Part shown: in pieces, positions 33,801 to 43,138 of the stretch
How positions within the stretch are numbered: position 1 is the stretch's first letter
How the letters are laid out: the number at the start of each line of letters is the position of its first letter
NCBI RefSeq assembly: GCF_012726265.1
Contig: NZ_JAASAG010000005.1
Coordinates: 186,001 to 250,000, forward strand
Length of the DNA stretch: 64,000 nt
Source: Streptomyces sp. HNM0575
GTDB lineage: Bacteria > Actinomycetota > Actinomycetes > Streptomycetales > Streptomycetaceae
Reading direction: 5' to 3'
Notes under the pieces: generated by a model
Databases searched by the model: none
The model's input: only the letters and a program-made list of their open reading frames with translations
What the model was told of the DNA's origin: nothing
Position numbers and translations under genes: made by a program

Positions 33801-36800
33801 TCCGCGCTCACCCGCGCGTACCGCAACGCGGGCGTCTCGCCCGCCCAGATCGGCCTGATCGAGGCGCACGGCACGGGCACCGTCGTCGGCGACCGTACGG
33901 AACTGGCCACGCTCACCGAGGTGTTCACTGAGGCCGGGGCGGCACCCGGCGGCTGCGCCGTCGGGTCGGTGAAGTCGCAGATCGGGCACACCAAGTGCGC
34001 CGCGGGTCTCGCCGGGCTGATCAAGGCGACGCTCGCGCTGTACCACGGCGTCAAGCCGCCGACCCTGCACATCGAGCAGCCCAACGCCGCCTGGGATCAG
34101 GAGAGCAGCCCGTTCTTCTTCCACTCGGCGGCCAGGCCGTGGGCCACGGAGCCCGCCGGACGCGTCGCGGGCGTGAGCGCCTTCGGCTTCGGCGGCACCA
34201 ACTTCCACGCCGTGCTGCGCGCCTACGACCAGGCCCCACCCGTGCACTCCAGCGACGAGTGGCCGGTGGAGCTGTTCACCTTCCGCGGCAAGGACGGCGC
34301 CGCGGCGCAACGTGCCGTGCGCCGCCTCCTGGAGAAGCTCGAACAGGGCGGCAGCACGGCACGGGCCGGGCAGGCCGCTGGGCGCGGCGACGTGTGGCGG
34401 CTGCGGGACCACGCGCGCGGTGCCGCCCGCGTCAGCGACTCCGCGGCCGTGCGCGGCGAGCCGGTGCGCATCGCCCTCCTCGCCCGGAGCACCGAGGAGC
34501 TGTCCGTACTGCTGCGCCGCGCGGCCGACGGCGTGCACGACCCGGCAGCCGGCATCTACGCGGCCGGTGGCGCTGGGGGAACGGAGCCCGGCGAAGGGGC
34601 GGTCGCCTTCCTCTTCCCCGGCCAGGGCAGCCAGCGCCCGGGCATGCTCGCGGACCTCTTCGTCGCCTTCCCCGAACTCCAGCACCACCTCCAGCTGGGC
34701 AGGCGCTGGGCGGACGCGCTGTACCCGCCGACCGCCTACGACAAGGCGACCGCCGACGCCCAGCTCGCCCGCATCACCGACACCGCCGTCGCCCAGCCCG
34801 CCCTCGGCATCGTCGAACTCGCCGCCGCGGACCTGCTCGCCTCGCTCGGCATCCGCCCGGACATGGCGGCGGGCCACAGCTACGGCGAACTCGTCGCCCT
34901 CGGCGTGGCCGGAGCGCTCTCCCCGCGGGATGTGCTGACCGCGAGCGCCGCTCGTGCCGAGGCGATACTCGGGCAGATACCGGACGAGGGCGACGCGGGC
35001 GCCATGGCCGCCGTCACCGCCGTACCCGAAAAGGTCGACGAGGTGCTGGCGCTCGCCGGACTCGACGGCGAGGTCGTCACCGCCAACCGCAACTCCCCGA
35101 AGCAGACCGTGGTCTCCGGACCCACGGACGCCGTCACCAAGGCGGTCGGCCGGCTCCGGGACGCGGGACTGTCGGCCAGGCAGCTCCAGGTGGCCTGCGC
35201 CTTCCACAGCCCCCTCGTGGCGGGCGCCGGGGAGGAGTTCGCGCGGACGCTGGAGTCGATGGACGTCCACGCCCCCGGGCTTCCCGTCTGGGCCAACTCC
35301 ACCGCCGAGCCCTACGGCACCGACCCCCACGCGGTGCGCGCAGGTCTCGCCGGGCAGATCGGATCGCCGGTCCGCTTCGCCGAGCAGATCGAGGCCATGT
35401 ACGCGGCGGGAGCCAGGGTCTTCACAGAGGTCGGCCCCGGCAAGGTCCTCACCAGGCTCGTCTCCGAGATCCTGGGAGATCGTCCACACAGTACGGTCAC
35501 ACTTGAGGACGCCGGGCGCGGAGGACTGTACGGTTTTCTCGCCGGTGTCGCACAACTCGCCGTCGCCGGCGCAGACGTGCGAACCGGAAAGCTCTACCAG
35601 GGGCGGGACGCCGTCGACCCGGAGAGCACCACCCCCGGCAAGCCCGCCGGCTGGACCGTGGACGGTCAACTCGTCCGTCTCGCCGACGGCACCATTCCGC
35701 CCAATGCCCTTCGTCCCCCACGCCCAGTCACGGAGCTGATCGTGCCGGAACCCCCCACCCAGGACGGCGCCCCGCTGTCCGGTCCGGACGCTCTCATCGC
35801 CGAATTCCTGCGCACCAGCAGGGAAATGGTCACAGCGCAGAGAGACGTGCTGCTGCAATACCTGGGAGCCGCCGGACTTCCCCCCGCTCCAGGCGCCGAT
35901 TCGCCGGCGCCGTCCGCGCTCCCCGTCACGCCCACGCTGCCGGCCGCGGCTTCCGCCGCGACCCCGGCGAACACGGGCGCCGCCGCCCCGTCCACCGCTG
36001 CCGCGCCCCCGACCGCCGCTGCTTCCGCTCCCGCCGCGGCGTCGGCTGCCGCTTCTGCTTCTGCTTCTGGTCCGGCTGTGTTGTCGGCGGATGCGGTGTT
36101 GGAGTCGGTGTTGTCGGTGGTGGCGGAGCGTACGGGTTATCCGGTGGAGATGATCGAGCCGGGCTTGGATCTGGAGGCGGATCTGAGTGTGGATTCGATC
36201 AAGCGGGCTGAGATCGCCGGTGAGTTGGCGGTGCGGTTGGGTCTGCCGGTGGGTTCGGATGTGGATGTGGAGGAGTTGAGTTCGGCTCGTACGGCTGCCG
36301 GGATCGCGGAACTCCTCGTCGCACGCGTCGGCTCCACGGCAGCGACAACGACAGCGCCCCCGCCCACCGCCGCTGCCTCCGCTTCTGCTTCTGGTCCGGC
36401 TGTGTTGTCGGCGGATGCGGTGTTGGAGTCGGTGTTGTCGGTGGTGGCGGAGCGTACGGGTTATCCGGTGGAGATGATCGAGCCGGGCTTGGATCTGGAG
36501 GCGGATCTGAGTGTGGATTCGATCAAGCGGGCTGAGATCGCCGGTGAGTTGGCGGTGCGGTTGGGTCTGCCGGTGGGTTCGGATGTGGATGTGGAGGAGT
36601 TGAGTTCGGCTCGTACGGCCGCCGGGATCACGGAACTCCTCGTCGCACGCCTCGGCGGCGGCTCCTCCGCCCAGGAGCAGACCGACCGGACCGCACAGCC
36701 CCCGCAGACCGCGCCGAGCCCCGCCCCCGGAGCCTCCGCCACGGCCGCCCCGGGCGCCGAGCCCCTCGCCGACCCCCTCGTAGTGGCCCCGCAGCGGCTG

Positions 36801-38231
36801 GAGTTCACCGAGACCGAGCTGCCGGCACCGCCCGCGCCCGCCATCCCCGAGGGCACCGCCGTCACCGTGCTCGGCGGCGGCGCACTGGGCACCCTCGTCG
36901 CCGAGCGGCTGCGGGAGGCGGGCGCGCTGCCGCAGACCGTGCCCGAGGGGCAGCGGCTCCCCGAGCACATCGGCGAGATCGTCATCCACCTGCACTCGCT
37001 GGAGTCGCCGGACACCACGCTCCCGGAGACCTTCCCCCTCTTCCAGGGCGTCCTCGCCGCGGGCCCGAAGCGGCTGCTCGCGGCCGACCGCCGAGCCCAG
37101 GGCGCCGCGTCCGGGCTGCGGGGCTTCTTCCGCAGCGTCTCCCGCGAGTACGAGGAGACCGCCGCGACCCTCGTCGAGGTGGGCGCCGACGACGACCCGG
37201 AGACGGTCGCCCGCGTCCTCGTCGCCGAACTCGGCGCCACCGAGGGCGAGCCCGTCGTACTCGCCGAGGGCGGACGCCGCCGTGCGCTGCGGCTCACCCC
37301 CACCGATCTGGGCGCCGTCGCCGCGGCGGGCGCCGGACCGGCCGGCGACGGCGCCGCCGAGGCGGCTGCCGCCGGACTCGACCGCGACTCGGTGCTGCTG
37401 CTGGTCGGCGGCGCCCGCGGCATCACCGCGCGCTTCGCCCGCACGGTCGCCGCCGCGAGCCGCTGCCGCATCGAACTGCTGGGCCGCACCCCCGCGCCCC
37501 CGCAGGCCGAGGACCCGGCGACGGCCGCCGCCCGCGGACGCGACGAGCTGCGCAGCGCCTTCATCGGCTCCGGCATGACCTCGCCCGCCGAGATCGAGCG
37601 CGCGGTCTCCGCGGTGCTCGCCGAGCGCGAGGTCCGCGAAACCCTCGCGGACCTGCGGGAGTCGGGCAGCCAGGCCCGCTACCACTCCGTCGACGCCCTC
37701 GACGAGGAGGCGGTACGGGCCGTGGTGAAGGAGGTGCACGCGGAGCACGGCAGGCTCGACGGAGTCGTCTACGCGGCCGGCGTCATCGAGGACAAGCTGA
37801 TCGCCGAGAAGTCGCCCGAGTCCTTCCGCCGCGTCTTCGCCACCAAGGCCGACGGCGCCCGTGTGCTGCTCGACGCGCTCGGCGCGCTGCCCGAATCGCC
37901 GCGCTTCGCCGTGCTGTTCGGCAGCATCGCCGGCGCGCTGGGCAACCGCGGGCAGGCCGACTACGCCGCCGCCAACGACGCCCTGGAGGAGCTGGCCAGG
38001 CGCTGGTCCACCGAGGACCGCCGCGGTCTGACCGTCCACTGGGGCCCCTGGGCGCCGGCGGACGGACCGGCCACCGGCGGCGGCATGGTCACTCCGGAGC
38101 TGATGCGCTCCTACGCGGCCCGCGGCATCAAGCTCATCGACCCCGAGGAGGGGCCGCTGAGCCTGCTGCGCGAACTCGCATGGGGAGCGCCGACGGTGCA
38201 CGCGGTCGTCGCCGCTGCATCCGGATGGTGA
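30816..38231 (+). CDS. PUFA/HglE-like synthase A: flavin barrel x2-KS-AT-ACP-ACP-KR
   Basis: A 2471-residue multidomain synthase. Domains: two nitropropane-dioxygenase-like flavin barrels (about 25-240 with VWACGGIG; 320-640 with EGAECGGHVGP and LLAGGVHDERS), probably the enoyl reductase normally separate as PfaD; ketosynthase (about 700-1130) with Cys883 in VDAACASS, EAHGTGT and IGHTKCAAG; acyltransferase with FLFPGQGSQ and Ser1355 in GHSYGE; two ACPs with Ser1794 and Ser1902 in LSVDSIKR; ketoreductase with LLLVGGARGITARFA and DYAAANDALEEL. No DH is present; the next protein supplies one. The start may be GTG 30816 or ATG 30834, both with ribosome binding sites. The order resembles SCO0126 of S. 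coelicolor as I recall it. Confidence 0.92.
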   Translation: MQSGEPMRMLDTDASDVSSRSNPVIAINPLHRPSPRFTAAACAAGALGVLELPTGDTALREAAGHLERTERWSARPFGVRIRPGCAVTDGDLPPAAHTVLLADPARSPGEFGGRRVLVEATGLDEARRAAAAGAHGLIVRGAESGGRAGESSTFVLLQQVLADRGGEQPGALPAGIPVWACGGIGPHTAAAAVAGGAAGVVLDTQLALLDEAGLPLEITEALAGCDGSETVVHHGMRVLRRRGPGAPELPQDAGEFAARIGGGDLRRQFLPVGQDVFLAASFARRWPTVTDVVRGVREAVAAAVEDDEAATALGPGAPGAVALGTRLPVAQGPMTRVSDQAEFAAAVAADGALPFLALALAGPAQTRTMLEETRSALGEAPWGVGILGFADEEIRAAQLEVVRQIRPTHAIVAGGRPAQAAALEAEGISAFLHVPSPGLLRQFLAAGARKFVFEGAECGGHVGPRNSFPLWEAQAEILLEFTGKERPGVAGELTVLLAGGVHDERSASMVAALAAPLTRAGIATGVLMGTAYLFTEEAVEAGAILPGFQQQVVAAERTALLETAPGHATRCAHSAFTSDFASLKERLRQAGVPEREIWEQLEKFNVGRLRIASKGIERVGPELRGVDEQRQVDEGMFMAGEVCRLRRDVTTVAALHESVGERAAVRLRERARELRAELGLPQGGPGQEEEGAAEPLRVAIVGMAGMFPGAEDLSAFWANVLAGKDCVTEVPEDRWDAELYYAPDGEGERTPSRWGGFLPEIPFDPLSFGIPPASLASIEPVQLLALEAARRALADAGCEGRPVDHARTSVVFGAEAGSDLSNASVLRTVLPSYLGGELPDALDEQLPRLTEDSFPGVLANVIAGRIANRLNLGGANYTVDAACASSLTAVDVACKELVTGTSDMVLCGGADLHNGINDFLLFSSVHALSPTGRSSTFDGSADGIALGEGVGCVVLKRLEDAERDGDRVYAVIDGMGSASDGRALGLTAPRPEGQRSALTRAYRNAGVSPAQIGLIEAHGTGTVVGDRTELATLTEVFTEAGAAPGGCAVGSVKSQIGHTKCAAGLAGLIKATLALYHGVKPPTLHIEQPNAAWDQESSPFFFHSAARPWATEPAGRVAGVSAFGFGGTNFHAVLRAYDQAPPVHSSDEWPVELFTFRGKDGAAAQRAVRRLLEKLEQGGSTARAGQAAGRGDVWRLRDHARGAARVSDSAAVRGEPVRIALLARSTEELSVLLRRAADGVHDPAAGIYAAGGAGGTEPGEGAVAFLFPGQGSQRPGMLADLFVAFPELQHHLQLGRRWADALYPPTAYDKATADAQLARITDTAVAQPALGIVELAAADLLASLGIRPDMAAGHSYGELVALGVAGALSPRDVLTASAARAEAILGQIPDEGDAGAMAAVTAVPEKVDEVLALAGLDGEVVTANRNSPKQTVVSGPTDAVTKAVGRLRDAGLSARQLQVACAFHSPLVAGAGEEFARTLESMDVHAPGLPVWANSTAEPYGTDPHAVRAGLAGQIGSPVRFAEQIEAMYAAGARVFTEVGPGKVLTRLVSEILGDRPHSTVTLEDAGRGGLYGFLAGVAQLAVAGADVRTGKLYQGRDAVDPESTTPGKPAGWTVDGQLVRLADGTIPPNALRPPRPVTELIVPEPPTQDGAPLSGPDALIAEFLRTSREMVTAQRDVLLQYLGAAGLPPAPGADSPAPSALPVTPTLPAAASAATPANTGAAAPSTAAAPPTAAASAPAAASAAASASASGPAVLSADAVLESVLSVVAERTGYPVEMIEPGLDLEADLSVDSIKRAEIAGELAVRLGLPVGSDVDVEELSSARTAAGIAELLVARVGSTAATTTAPPPTAAASASASGPAVLSADAVLESVLSVVAERTGYPVEMIEPGLDLEADLSVDSIKRAEIAGELAVRLGLPVGSDVDVEELSSARTAAGITELLVARLGGGSSAQEQTDRTAQPPQTAPSPAPGASATAAPGAEPLADPLVVAPQRLEFTETELPAPPAPAIPEGTAVTVLGGGALGTLVAERLREAGALPQTVPEGQRLPEHIGEIVIHLHSLESPDTTLPETFPLFQGVLAAGPKRLLAADRRAQGAASGLRGFFRSVSREYEETAATLVEVGADDDPETVARVLVAELGATEGEPVVLAEGGRRRALRLTPTDLGAVAAAGAGPAGDGAAEAAAAGLDRDSVLLLVGGARGITARFARTVAAASRCRIELLGRTPAPPQAEDPATAAARGRDELRSAFIGSGMTSPAEIERAVSAVLAEREVRETLADLRESGSQARYHSVDALDEEAVRAVVKEVHAEHGRLDGVVYAAGVIEDKLIAEKSPESFRRVFATKADGARVLLDALGALPESPRFAVLFGSIAGALGNRGQADYAAANDALEELARRWSTEDRRGLTVHWGPWAPADGPATGGGMVTPELMRSYAARGIKLIDPEEGPLSLLRELAWGAPTVHAVVAAASGW
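36057..36619 (+). repeat. exact 239-bp duplication encoding tandem ACPs
   Basis: 36057-36295 and 36381-36619 are identical, offset by 324 bp (108 codons). Codon use differs sharply from flanking sequence: all six Asp codons per copy are GAT and seven of ten Leu codons are TTG, while surrounding DNA uses GAC and CTG/CTC almost exclusively. The copies therefore look recently duplicated or homogenised, from a source of different base composition. Confidence 0.95.
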
Positions 38232-41200
38232 CGGCGGTGTCCGCCCCCACGCCCGCCCGCGCACCGGTCGCGATCGTCGGCATGGCCGCTCTGTTCCCGG
38301 GCGCCGGCGATCTGGACCGCTACTGGGAGAACATCGTCGGCGGCGTCGACGCGATCACCGAGGTGCCCGAGGGCCGCTGGGACGAGGAGTTCTACGCGGC
38401 CTGGGGGTCCCCCCGGACGGAGTCCGGGGGAGGGCCCCGGCGCGCCGACCGCGTCTACTGCCGGCGCGGCGGATTCATCGACGACACCGCCGAGTTCGAC
38501 CTGATGCGGTTCGGCATCATGCCCAACTCGGTGCCCGGGACCGAGCCCGACCAGCTGATCGCCCTCGATGTGGCGCACCGCTCCATCGAGGACGCCGGCG
38601 GGGACGGTGTGCTGCCGGGCGACCGGCAGCGGGCAGGGGTCGTGCTGGGCCGGGGCGGCTATCTCACGCCCGGCCTGGTACGGCTCGACCAGCGCGTGCG
38701 TACGAGCAACCAGGTCGTGCGCACACTCCGCGAACTCGTGCCGGAGCTGGGCGAGGAGAGGCTGGAGGAGGTGCGTTCGGCGTTCGCGGCGCAACTCGGG
38801 CCCGAGGCGCCCGAGTCGGCCATCGGGCTCGTGCCGAACCTGGCGGCCTCCCGGGTCGCCAACCGGCTCGATCTGCGCGGCCCCGCCTACACCGTCGACG
38901 CCGCGTGCGCCTCGTCGCTCGTGGCCGTCGACCACGCGGTGCGCGAACTTGACGCGGGCCGCTGCGACATCATGCTCGCCGGCGGCGTCCACCACTGCCA
39001 CGACATCACCCTGTGGTCCGTCTTCAGCCAGCTCGGCGCGCTCTCGCGCAGCGAGCGGATACGCCCGCTGCACCGCGGCGCTGACGGCGTGCTGATCGGT
39101 GAGGGCACCGGCGTCGTGGTGCTCAAGCGGCTGGAGGACGCCGAACGCGACGGCGACCGCGTCTACGCCGTGATCCGCGGTACGGGAGTGGCCAGCGACG
39201 GCCGCTCCGCGAGCCTGTTCAACCCCGACCCCGGCGGCCAGGTGCGGGCCGTGCGCCAGGCGTGGGACGCGGCGGGGCTCGATCCGCTGGCCCCCGGGGC
39301 GGTCGGGCTGCTGGAGGCGCACGGCACCGCCACGCCCGCGGGCGACGAGGCCGAACTGACCACGCTGGCCGAGGTGTTCGGCCCGTACGAGGAGAGCGGA
39401 GCCGGTCCGCGCGCGGCCATCGGCTCCGTCAAGTCGATGATCGGGCACACCATGCCCGCAGCGGGCGTCGCCGGGCTGATCAAGGCCGCCCTCGCCGTCC
39501 ACCACGGCGTGCTGCCGCCGACGCTGCACTGCGACGATCCGCACCCGGGCCTCGCCCGTACCCGCTTCGCGCCGCTCGACCGGGCACACCCCTGGGAGGA
39601 GCCGGCGGGCGGAGGGCCGCGCCGGGCGGGCGTCAACGCCTTCGGCTTCGGCGGCATCAACGCCCATGTCGTGCTGGAGCAGCCGGCGCAGCGACCGGCG
39701 GCGACGGCGGCGGCCCCGGCGGCGTCGGGGCCCGCCGAGTCCGCGCAGTCCGCGCAGTCCGCGCAGTCCGCGGAGTCCGCCGTCTCGACTGCCGCCTCCG
39801 CCCCGGCCGTTGACGCCGCCGCGCCCGGGCCGGCGTCCGCGCCCGTGGCCGCCGCCTCCGTCGCCGAGCCCGAGCGCGTGCTGCGCCTCGCCGCCGACGG
39901 GCCGCAGGCCCTCGCGGACCTCCTGGACCGCGACGACGCCTCCGTGCTGGCCGCCGGCATCGACGAGCGCGCCTCCGTGAGCGCACCCTGCCGGCTCGGC
40001 ATCGTCGATCCCACGGCCCGCCGCCTGAAGCTGGCACGCAAGGCGGTCGCCAAGGGCCTTCCGTGGCCGGGCCGCAGCGACGTGTGGTTCAGCCCGCGCC
40101 CGATACTGGGCGCCGCCGGCGGCCGCACCGCGTTCGTGTTCCCGGGCCTGGAGGCCGAGTTCGACCCGCGGGCGGAGAGGCTGGCGGAGCGGTTCGGGCT
40201 GGACTTCTCCCTCGGCCGTGACGCGGAGGTCGGCGACGTCGGCCGGCACGGAGCGGCCGTCTTCCAGCTGGGCAGGATCCTCGACGCGTCGCTGCGCAGG
40301 CTCGGCGTCGTCCCCGACGCCGTCGCGGGCCACAGCGTCGGCGAGTGGACGGCGATGGCGTGCGGCGGGATACACGCCGCGGACGAAGTCGACGCTTTCC
40401 TCGCGCAGTTCGACCCGGACGCGCTGCGCGTGCCGGGTGCCGTCTTCGGCGTGCTCGGCATGCCCGCCGAGGAGGTGCTCGCGGAGCTGCACGGGCGCGG
40501 CGACGTGGTGCTCTCCCACGACAACGCCCCCAACCAGTCGATGATCTGCGGCCCCGAGGAGGCCGTCGAGGCGATCGTGCTGCGCATGCGGTCGCGCGGA
40601 GTGATCGGGCAGGTGCTGCCGTTCCGCTCCGGCTTCCACACGCCGATGCTCGCCCCCTACCTCGGGCCGATCCGCGGCGCCGCCGAGACCTACCGGCTGC
40701 ATCCGCAGACCACGCCCGTCTGGTCGGCCACCACCGCGTCGCCCTATCCCGAGGACCCGGACGACGTACGGGAGTTGTTCGTACGGCATCTGCTGGAGCC
40801 CGTGCGCTTCCGGCAGTTGATCCTCGCCATGTACGACGCGGGCCACCGCGCGTTCATCCAGCTCGGCGCCGGACAGCTCGGCTCGCTCATCGACGACACG
40901 CTCTCCGGGTGCGACCGGCTGGTCGTCTCCGCGCACGCGGGCACGCGCGACAGCCTCGCGCAGCTGCGCCGCGTCGTCACCGCGCTGTGGGTCGAGGGCG
41001 CCGAACCGGACGTCGTGCCCCTGCTCGGCGACGGGCACACGGGCGCCGCGACGGGGGAGGGCGCTTCCCGCCGTACGCCGCCGGCACGGCCCGGGATACG
41101 CCTGGACCTCGACGGGGCGCTGTTGTCGCTGCCGGAGAGGATGCGGGGAAGCCTCTCGGACGCGGCCGGCCCCGCGACGGCGAACGCACCTCAGGGACCG

Positions 41201-43138
41201 CACGCACCGGACCCCGGGGCCCCGGCCTCGCCCGCCGAACCTGCCTCGCCCGCCGCGCCGGCCGAGTCCGCCCCGGCCGCCTCCGTCGCCCGGCTGGAGC
41301 AGGCGAGCGCCCGCGACCAGCTCGCGGCCGAACTCGCCGCGCTGCTCGGCGACACGGCGTCGGCCGCCGCCGACGTGCTCGACGCCGGGGCCCGCCGCTG
41401 CGGACGTCCCGTACGCCCCGCGCACCAGGTGCCGCGGCCACGGAGGCCCGCCGACGAAGCACACCCGCCCGTCGGCCCGCGGCCGCTCGGCGCCGCGCCC
41501 GAACCCCCGCGCCACGAGGGGCCTCCGCGTCACGAGGGGCCTCCGCGCCACGAAGGCCCGGCCGCCGGGCCGCCGTCGCCGTCCGTGCCGTCGGTGCTGC
41601 GCGTCGGCGTCGAGGAGATGCCGTACCTGCTCGACCACTGCTTCTTCCGGCAGCGGCCCGGCTGGCCCGAGGTCGCCGACCGCTGGCCGATCGTGCCCGC
41701 GACCACCGTGATCCGGCACATCATGGAGATCGCCGAGCTGGCCGTGCCCGGCATGCGCGCCGTCGGGCTGCGTGACGTGCGGCTGCTGAAGTGGATCGAG
41801 GCCGTGCCCGCCCACGATGTTCCGGTCGCCGTGCGCCGTATCGCACCCGGCGAGGTCGAGGTGGAGCTGACCGGCTCGTCCCGCGCCGTCGTCGCCGTCG
41901 CACCGCGCCACGCTCCTCCGGACTCCGTCCGGGAGGTGCCCCCGGAGCCGTGGCCCGTGGACCCGTCCGCGGACCGGGTGCCGCAGATGCGCGCCGAGCA
42001 GCTCTACACGGAGCGGTGGATGTTCCACGGGCCGCGCTTCCAGGGCGTGAGCGAGCTGACGGCCATCGGCGACCGCCATGTGCGCGGGGTGCTCACCGCG
42101 CCGGAGGCGCCCGGCTCGCTGCTGGACAACGTCGGCCAGCTGCTGGGCTACTGGATCATGGCGACGCTCACCGAACGTACGACGGTCTTCCCGGTGAGCA
42201 TCGACCGGATACGCTTCCACGGCCCCGAACCCGGCGTCGGCGAGCGCCTGACGTGCTCGATCCGCATCACCGGCGTCACCGAGACCTCGCTCACCGCTGA
42301 CATGCAGCTGCTCCACGAGGGCTGCGTGTGGGCGGAGTTGACCGGCTGGACCGACCGCCGCTTCGACACCGACCCCGGCATACGGGCCGTCGACCGCTTC
42401 CCCGGCTCCAACACGCTCTCCACGCAGCACCCCGAGGGCTGGTCGCAGGTGCACGAGCGCTGGCCCGACCTGGCCACGCGCGAGCTGATCATGCGCAACA
42501 TGCTCGGCGGCGCGGAGCGCGAGGGGTACGCCGGGCTTCCTCCCCTGCGCAGAAGGCAGTTCCTGCTCGGGCGCATCGCCGCGAAGGACGCCGTGCGCGG
42601 ACTGCTGTGGGCCGAGGGGGAGGGCGACGTCTATCCGGCGGAGCTGGCGGTGCACAACGACGACGAGGGCAGGCCCTTCGTACGGGGCGTGCACGGGCGC
42701 GGCGTCGGCGAGCTGACGGTCTCCATCGCCCACCGCGGCGAGTGCGGTGTCGCCATCGCCCGGCGCGGACCGTGCGGCATCGACGTCGAAGAGGTCATCG
42801 CCCGGCCGTCGTCCACGGTCGAGGCGTCCTGCGGGACGCGTGAACTCGCCCTGCTGCGCGGTCTGTCCGGGGCCCCGGACGGCGAGGACGCCTGGTTCAC
42901 GCGTTTCTGGGCGGCGAAGGAGGCCGTCGCGAAGCTGCTCGGCACCGGTCTGCGGGGCCGTCCGTCCGACTACGAGGTCGTAGCGGCGGACACCGGCCGG
43001 CTCGAGGTGCGTCACGGGGGCGACTCGTACGAGGTGCGGGTCCGGGAAACAACGAATCCGCCGGGCTTGCCCGAGCGGCGGTATGTGGTCGCGTGGACGG
43101 CCGCCCACGAGGAATCAGGAGTGCGAGATGACCACTGA
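38225..43138 (+). CDS. PUFA/HglE-like synthase B: KS-AT-DH-phosphopantetheinyl transferase
   Basis: A protein of 1637 residues from ATG 38225 (or GTG 38228, whose GTGA overlaps the preceding stop). Ketosynthase first, with Cys228 in VDAACASS, EAHGTATPAGD and IGHTMPAAG; then an acyltransferase-like domain with Ser704 in GHSVGEW and FHTPML; a Pro/Arg-rich linker of about 180 residues; a double-hotdog dehydratase with His1138 (LLDHCFF) and Asp1301 (LLDNVGQ); and a C-terminal Sfp-type phosphopantetheinyl transferase with GIDVEEV (Asp1520) and FWAAKEA (Lys1565). The enzyme can therefore supply the dehydration step missing from synthase A and activate the operon's own ACPs. Its end overlaps the free ACP gene by 11 bp. 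Confidence 0.9.
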   Translation: MVTAVSAPTPARAPVAIVGMAALFPGAGDLDRYWENIVGGVDAITEVPEGRWDEEFYAAWGSPRTESGGGPRRADRVYCRRGGFIDDTAEFDLMRFGIMPNSVPGTEPDQLIALDVAHRSIEDAGGDGVLPGDRQRAGVVLGRGGYLTPGLVRLDQRVRTSNQVVRTLRELVPELGEERLEEVRSAFAAQLGPEAPESAIGLVPNLAASRVANRLDLRGPAYTVDAACASSLVAVDHAVRELDAGRCDIMLAGGVHHCHDITLWSVFSQLGALSRSERIRPLHRGADGVLIGEGTGVVVLKRLEDAERDGDRVYAVIRGTGVASDGRSASLFNPDPGGQVRAVRQAWDAAGLDPLAPGAVGLLEAHGTATPAGDEAELTTLAEVFGPYEESGAGPRAAIGSVKSMIGHTMPAAGVAGLIKAALAVHHGVLPPTLHCDDPHPGLARTRFAPLDRAHPWEEPAGGGPRRAGVNAFGFGGINAHVVLEQPAQRPAATAAAPAASGPAESAQSAQSAQSAESAVSTAASAPAVDAAAPGPASAPVAAASVAEPERVLRLAADGPQALADLLDRDDASVLAAGIDERASVSAPCRLGIVDPTARRLKLARKAVAKGLPWPGRSDVWFSPRPILGAAGGRTAFVFPGLEAEFDPRAERLAERFGLDFSLGRDAEVGDVGRHGAAVFQLGRILDASLRRLGVVPDAVAGHSVGEWTAMACGGIHAADEVDAFLAQFDPDALRVPGAVFGVLGMPAEEVLAELHGRGDVVLSHDNAPNQSMICGPEEAVEAIVLRMRSRGVIGQVLPFRSGFHTPMLAPYLGPIRGAAETYRLHPQTTPVWSATTASPYPEDPDDVRELFVRHLLEPVRFRQLILAMYDAGHRAFIQLGAGQLGSLIDDTLSGCDRLVVSAHAGTRDSLAQLRRVVTALWVEGAEPDVVPLLGDGHTGAATGEGASRRTPPARPGIRLDLDGALLSLPERMRGSLSDAAGPATANAPQGPHAPDPGAPASPAEPASPAAPAESAPAASVARLEQASARDQLAAELAALLGDTASAAADVLDAGARRCGRPVRPAHQVPRPRRPADEAHPPVGPRPLGAAPEPPRHEGPPRHEGPPRHEGPAAGPPSPSVPSVLRVGVEEMPYLLDHCFFRQRPGWPEVADRWPIVPATTVIRHIMEIAELAVPGMRAVGLRDVRLLKWIEAVPAHDVPVAVRRIAPGEVEVELTGSSRAVVAVAPRHAPPDSVREVPPEPWPVDPSADRVPQMRAEQLYTERWMFHGPRFQGVSELTAIGDRHVRGVLTAPEAPGSLLDNVGQLLGYWIMATLTERTTVFPVSIDRIRFHGPEPGVGERLTCSIRITGVTETSLTADMQLLHEGCVWAELTGWTDRRFDTDPGIRAVDRFPGSNTLSTQHPEGWSQVHERWPDLATRELIMRNMLGGAEREGYAGLPPLRRRQFLLGRIAAKDAVRGLLWAEGEGDVYPAELAVHNDDEGRPFVRGVHGRGVGELTVSIAHRGECGVAIARRGPCGIDVEEVIARPSSTVEASCGTRELALLRGLSGAPDGEDAWFTRFWAAKEAVAKLLGTGLRGRPSDYEVVAADTGRLEVRHGGDSYEVRVRETTNPPGLPERRYVVAWTAAHEESGVRDDH
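41510..41563 (+). repeat. 18-bp tandem repeat in synthase B linker
   Basis: Three units encode Arg-His-Glu-Gly-Pro-Pro/Ala in the disordered linker between the AT-like and DH domains. Confidence 0.75.

Noticed and set aside
30915..38264. 2449-residue open frame on the minus strand opposite synthase A
   Set aside because: It is the mirror of high G/C third positions in the real gene. It has no start context or recognisable domains, while the plus strand has complete KS, AT, ACP and KR motifs.
38111..43108. 1665-residue open frame on the minus strand opposite synthase B
   Set aside because: Same frame-shadow effect; the translated sequence is rich in Arg, Gly, Ala and His without any family pattern.
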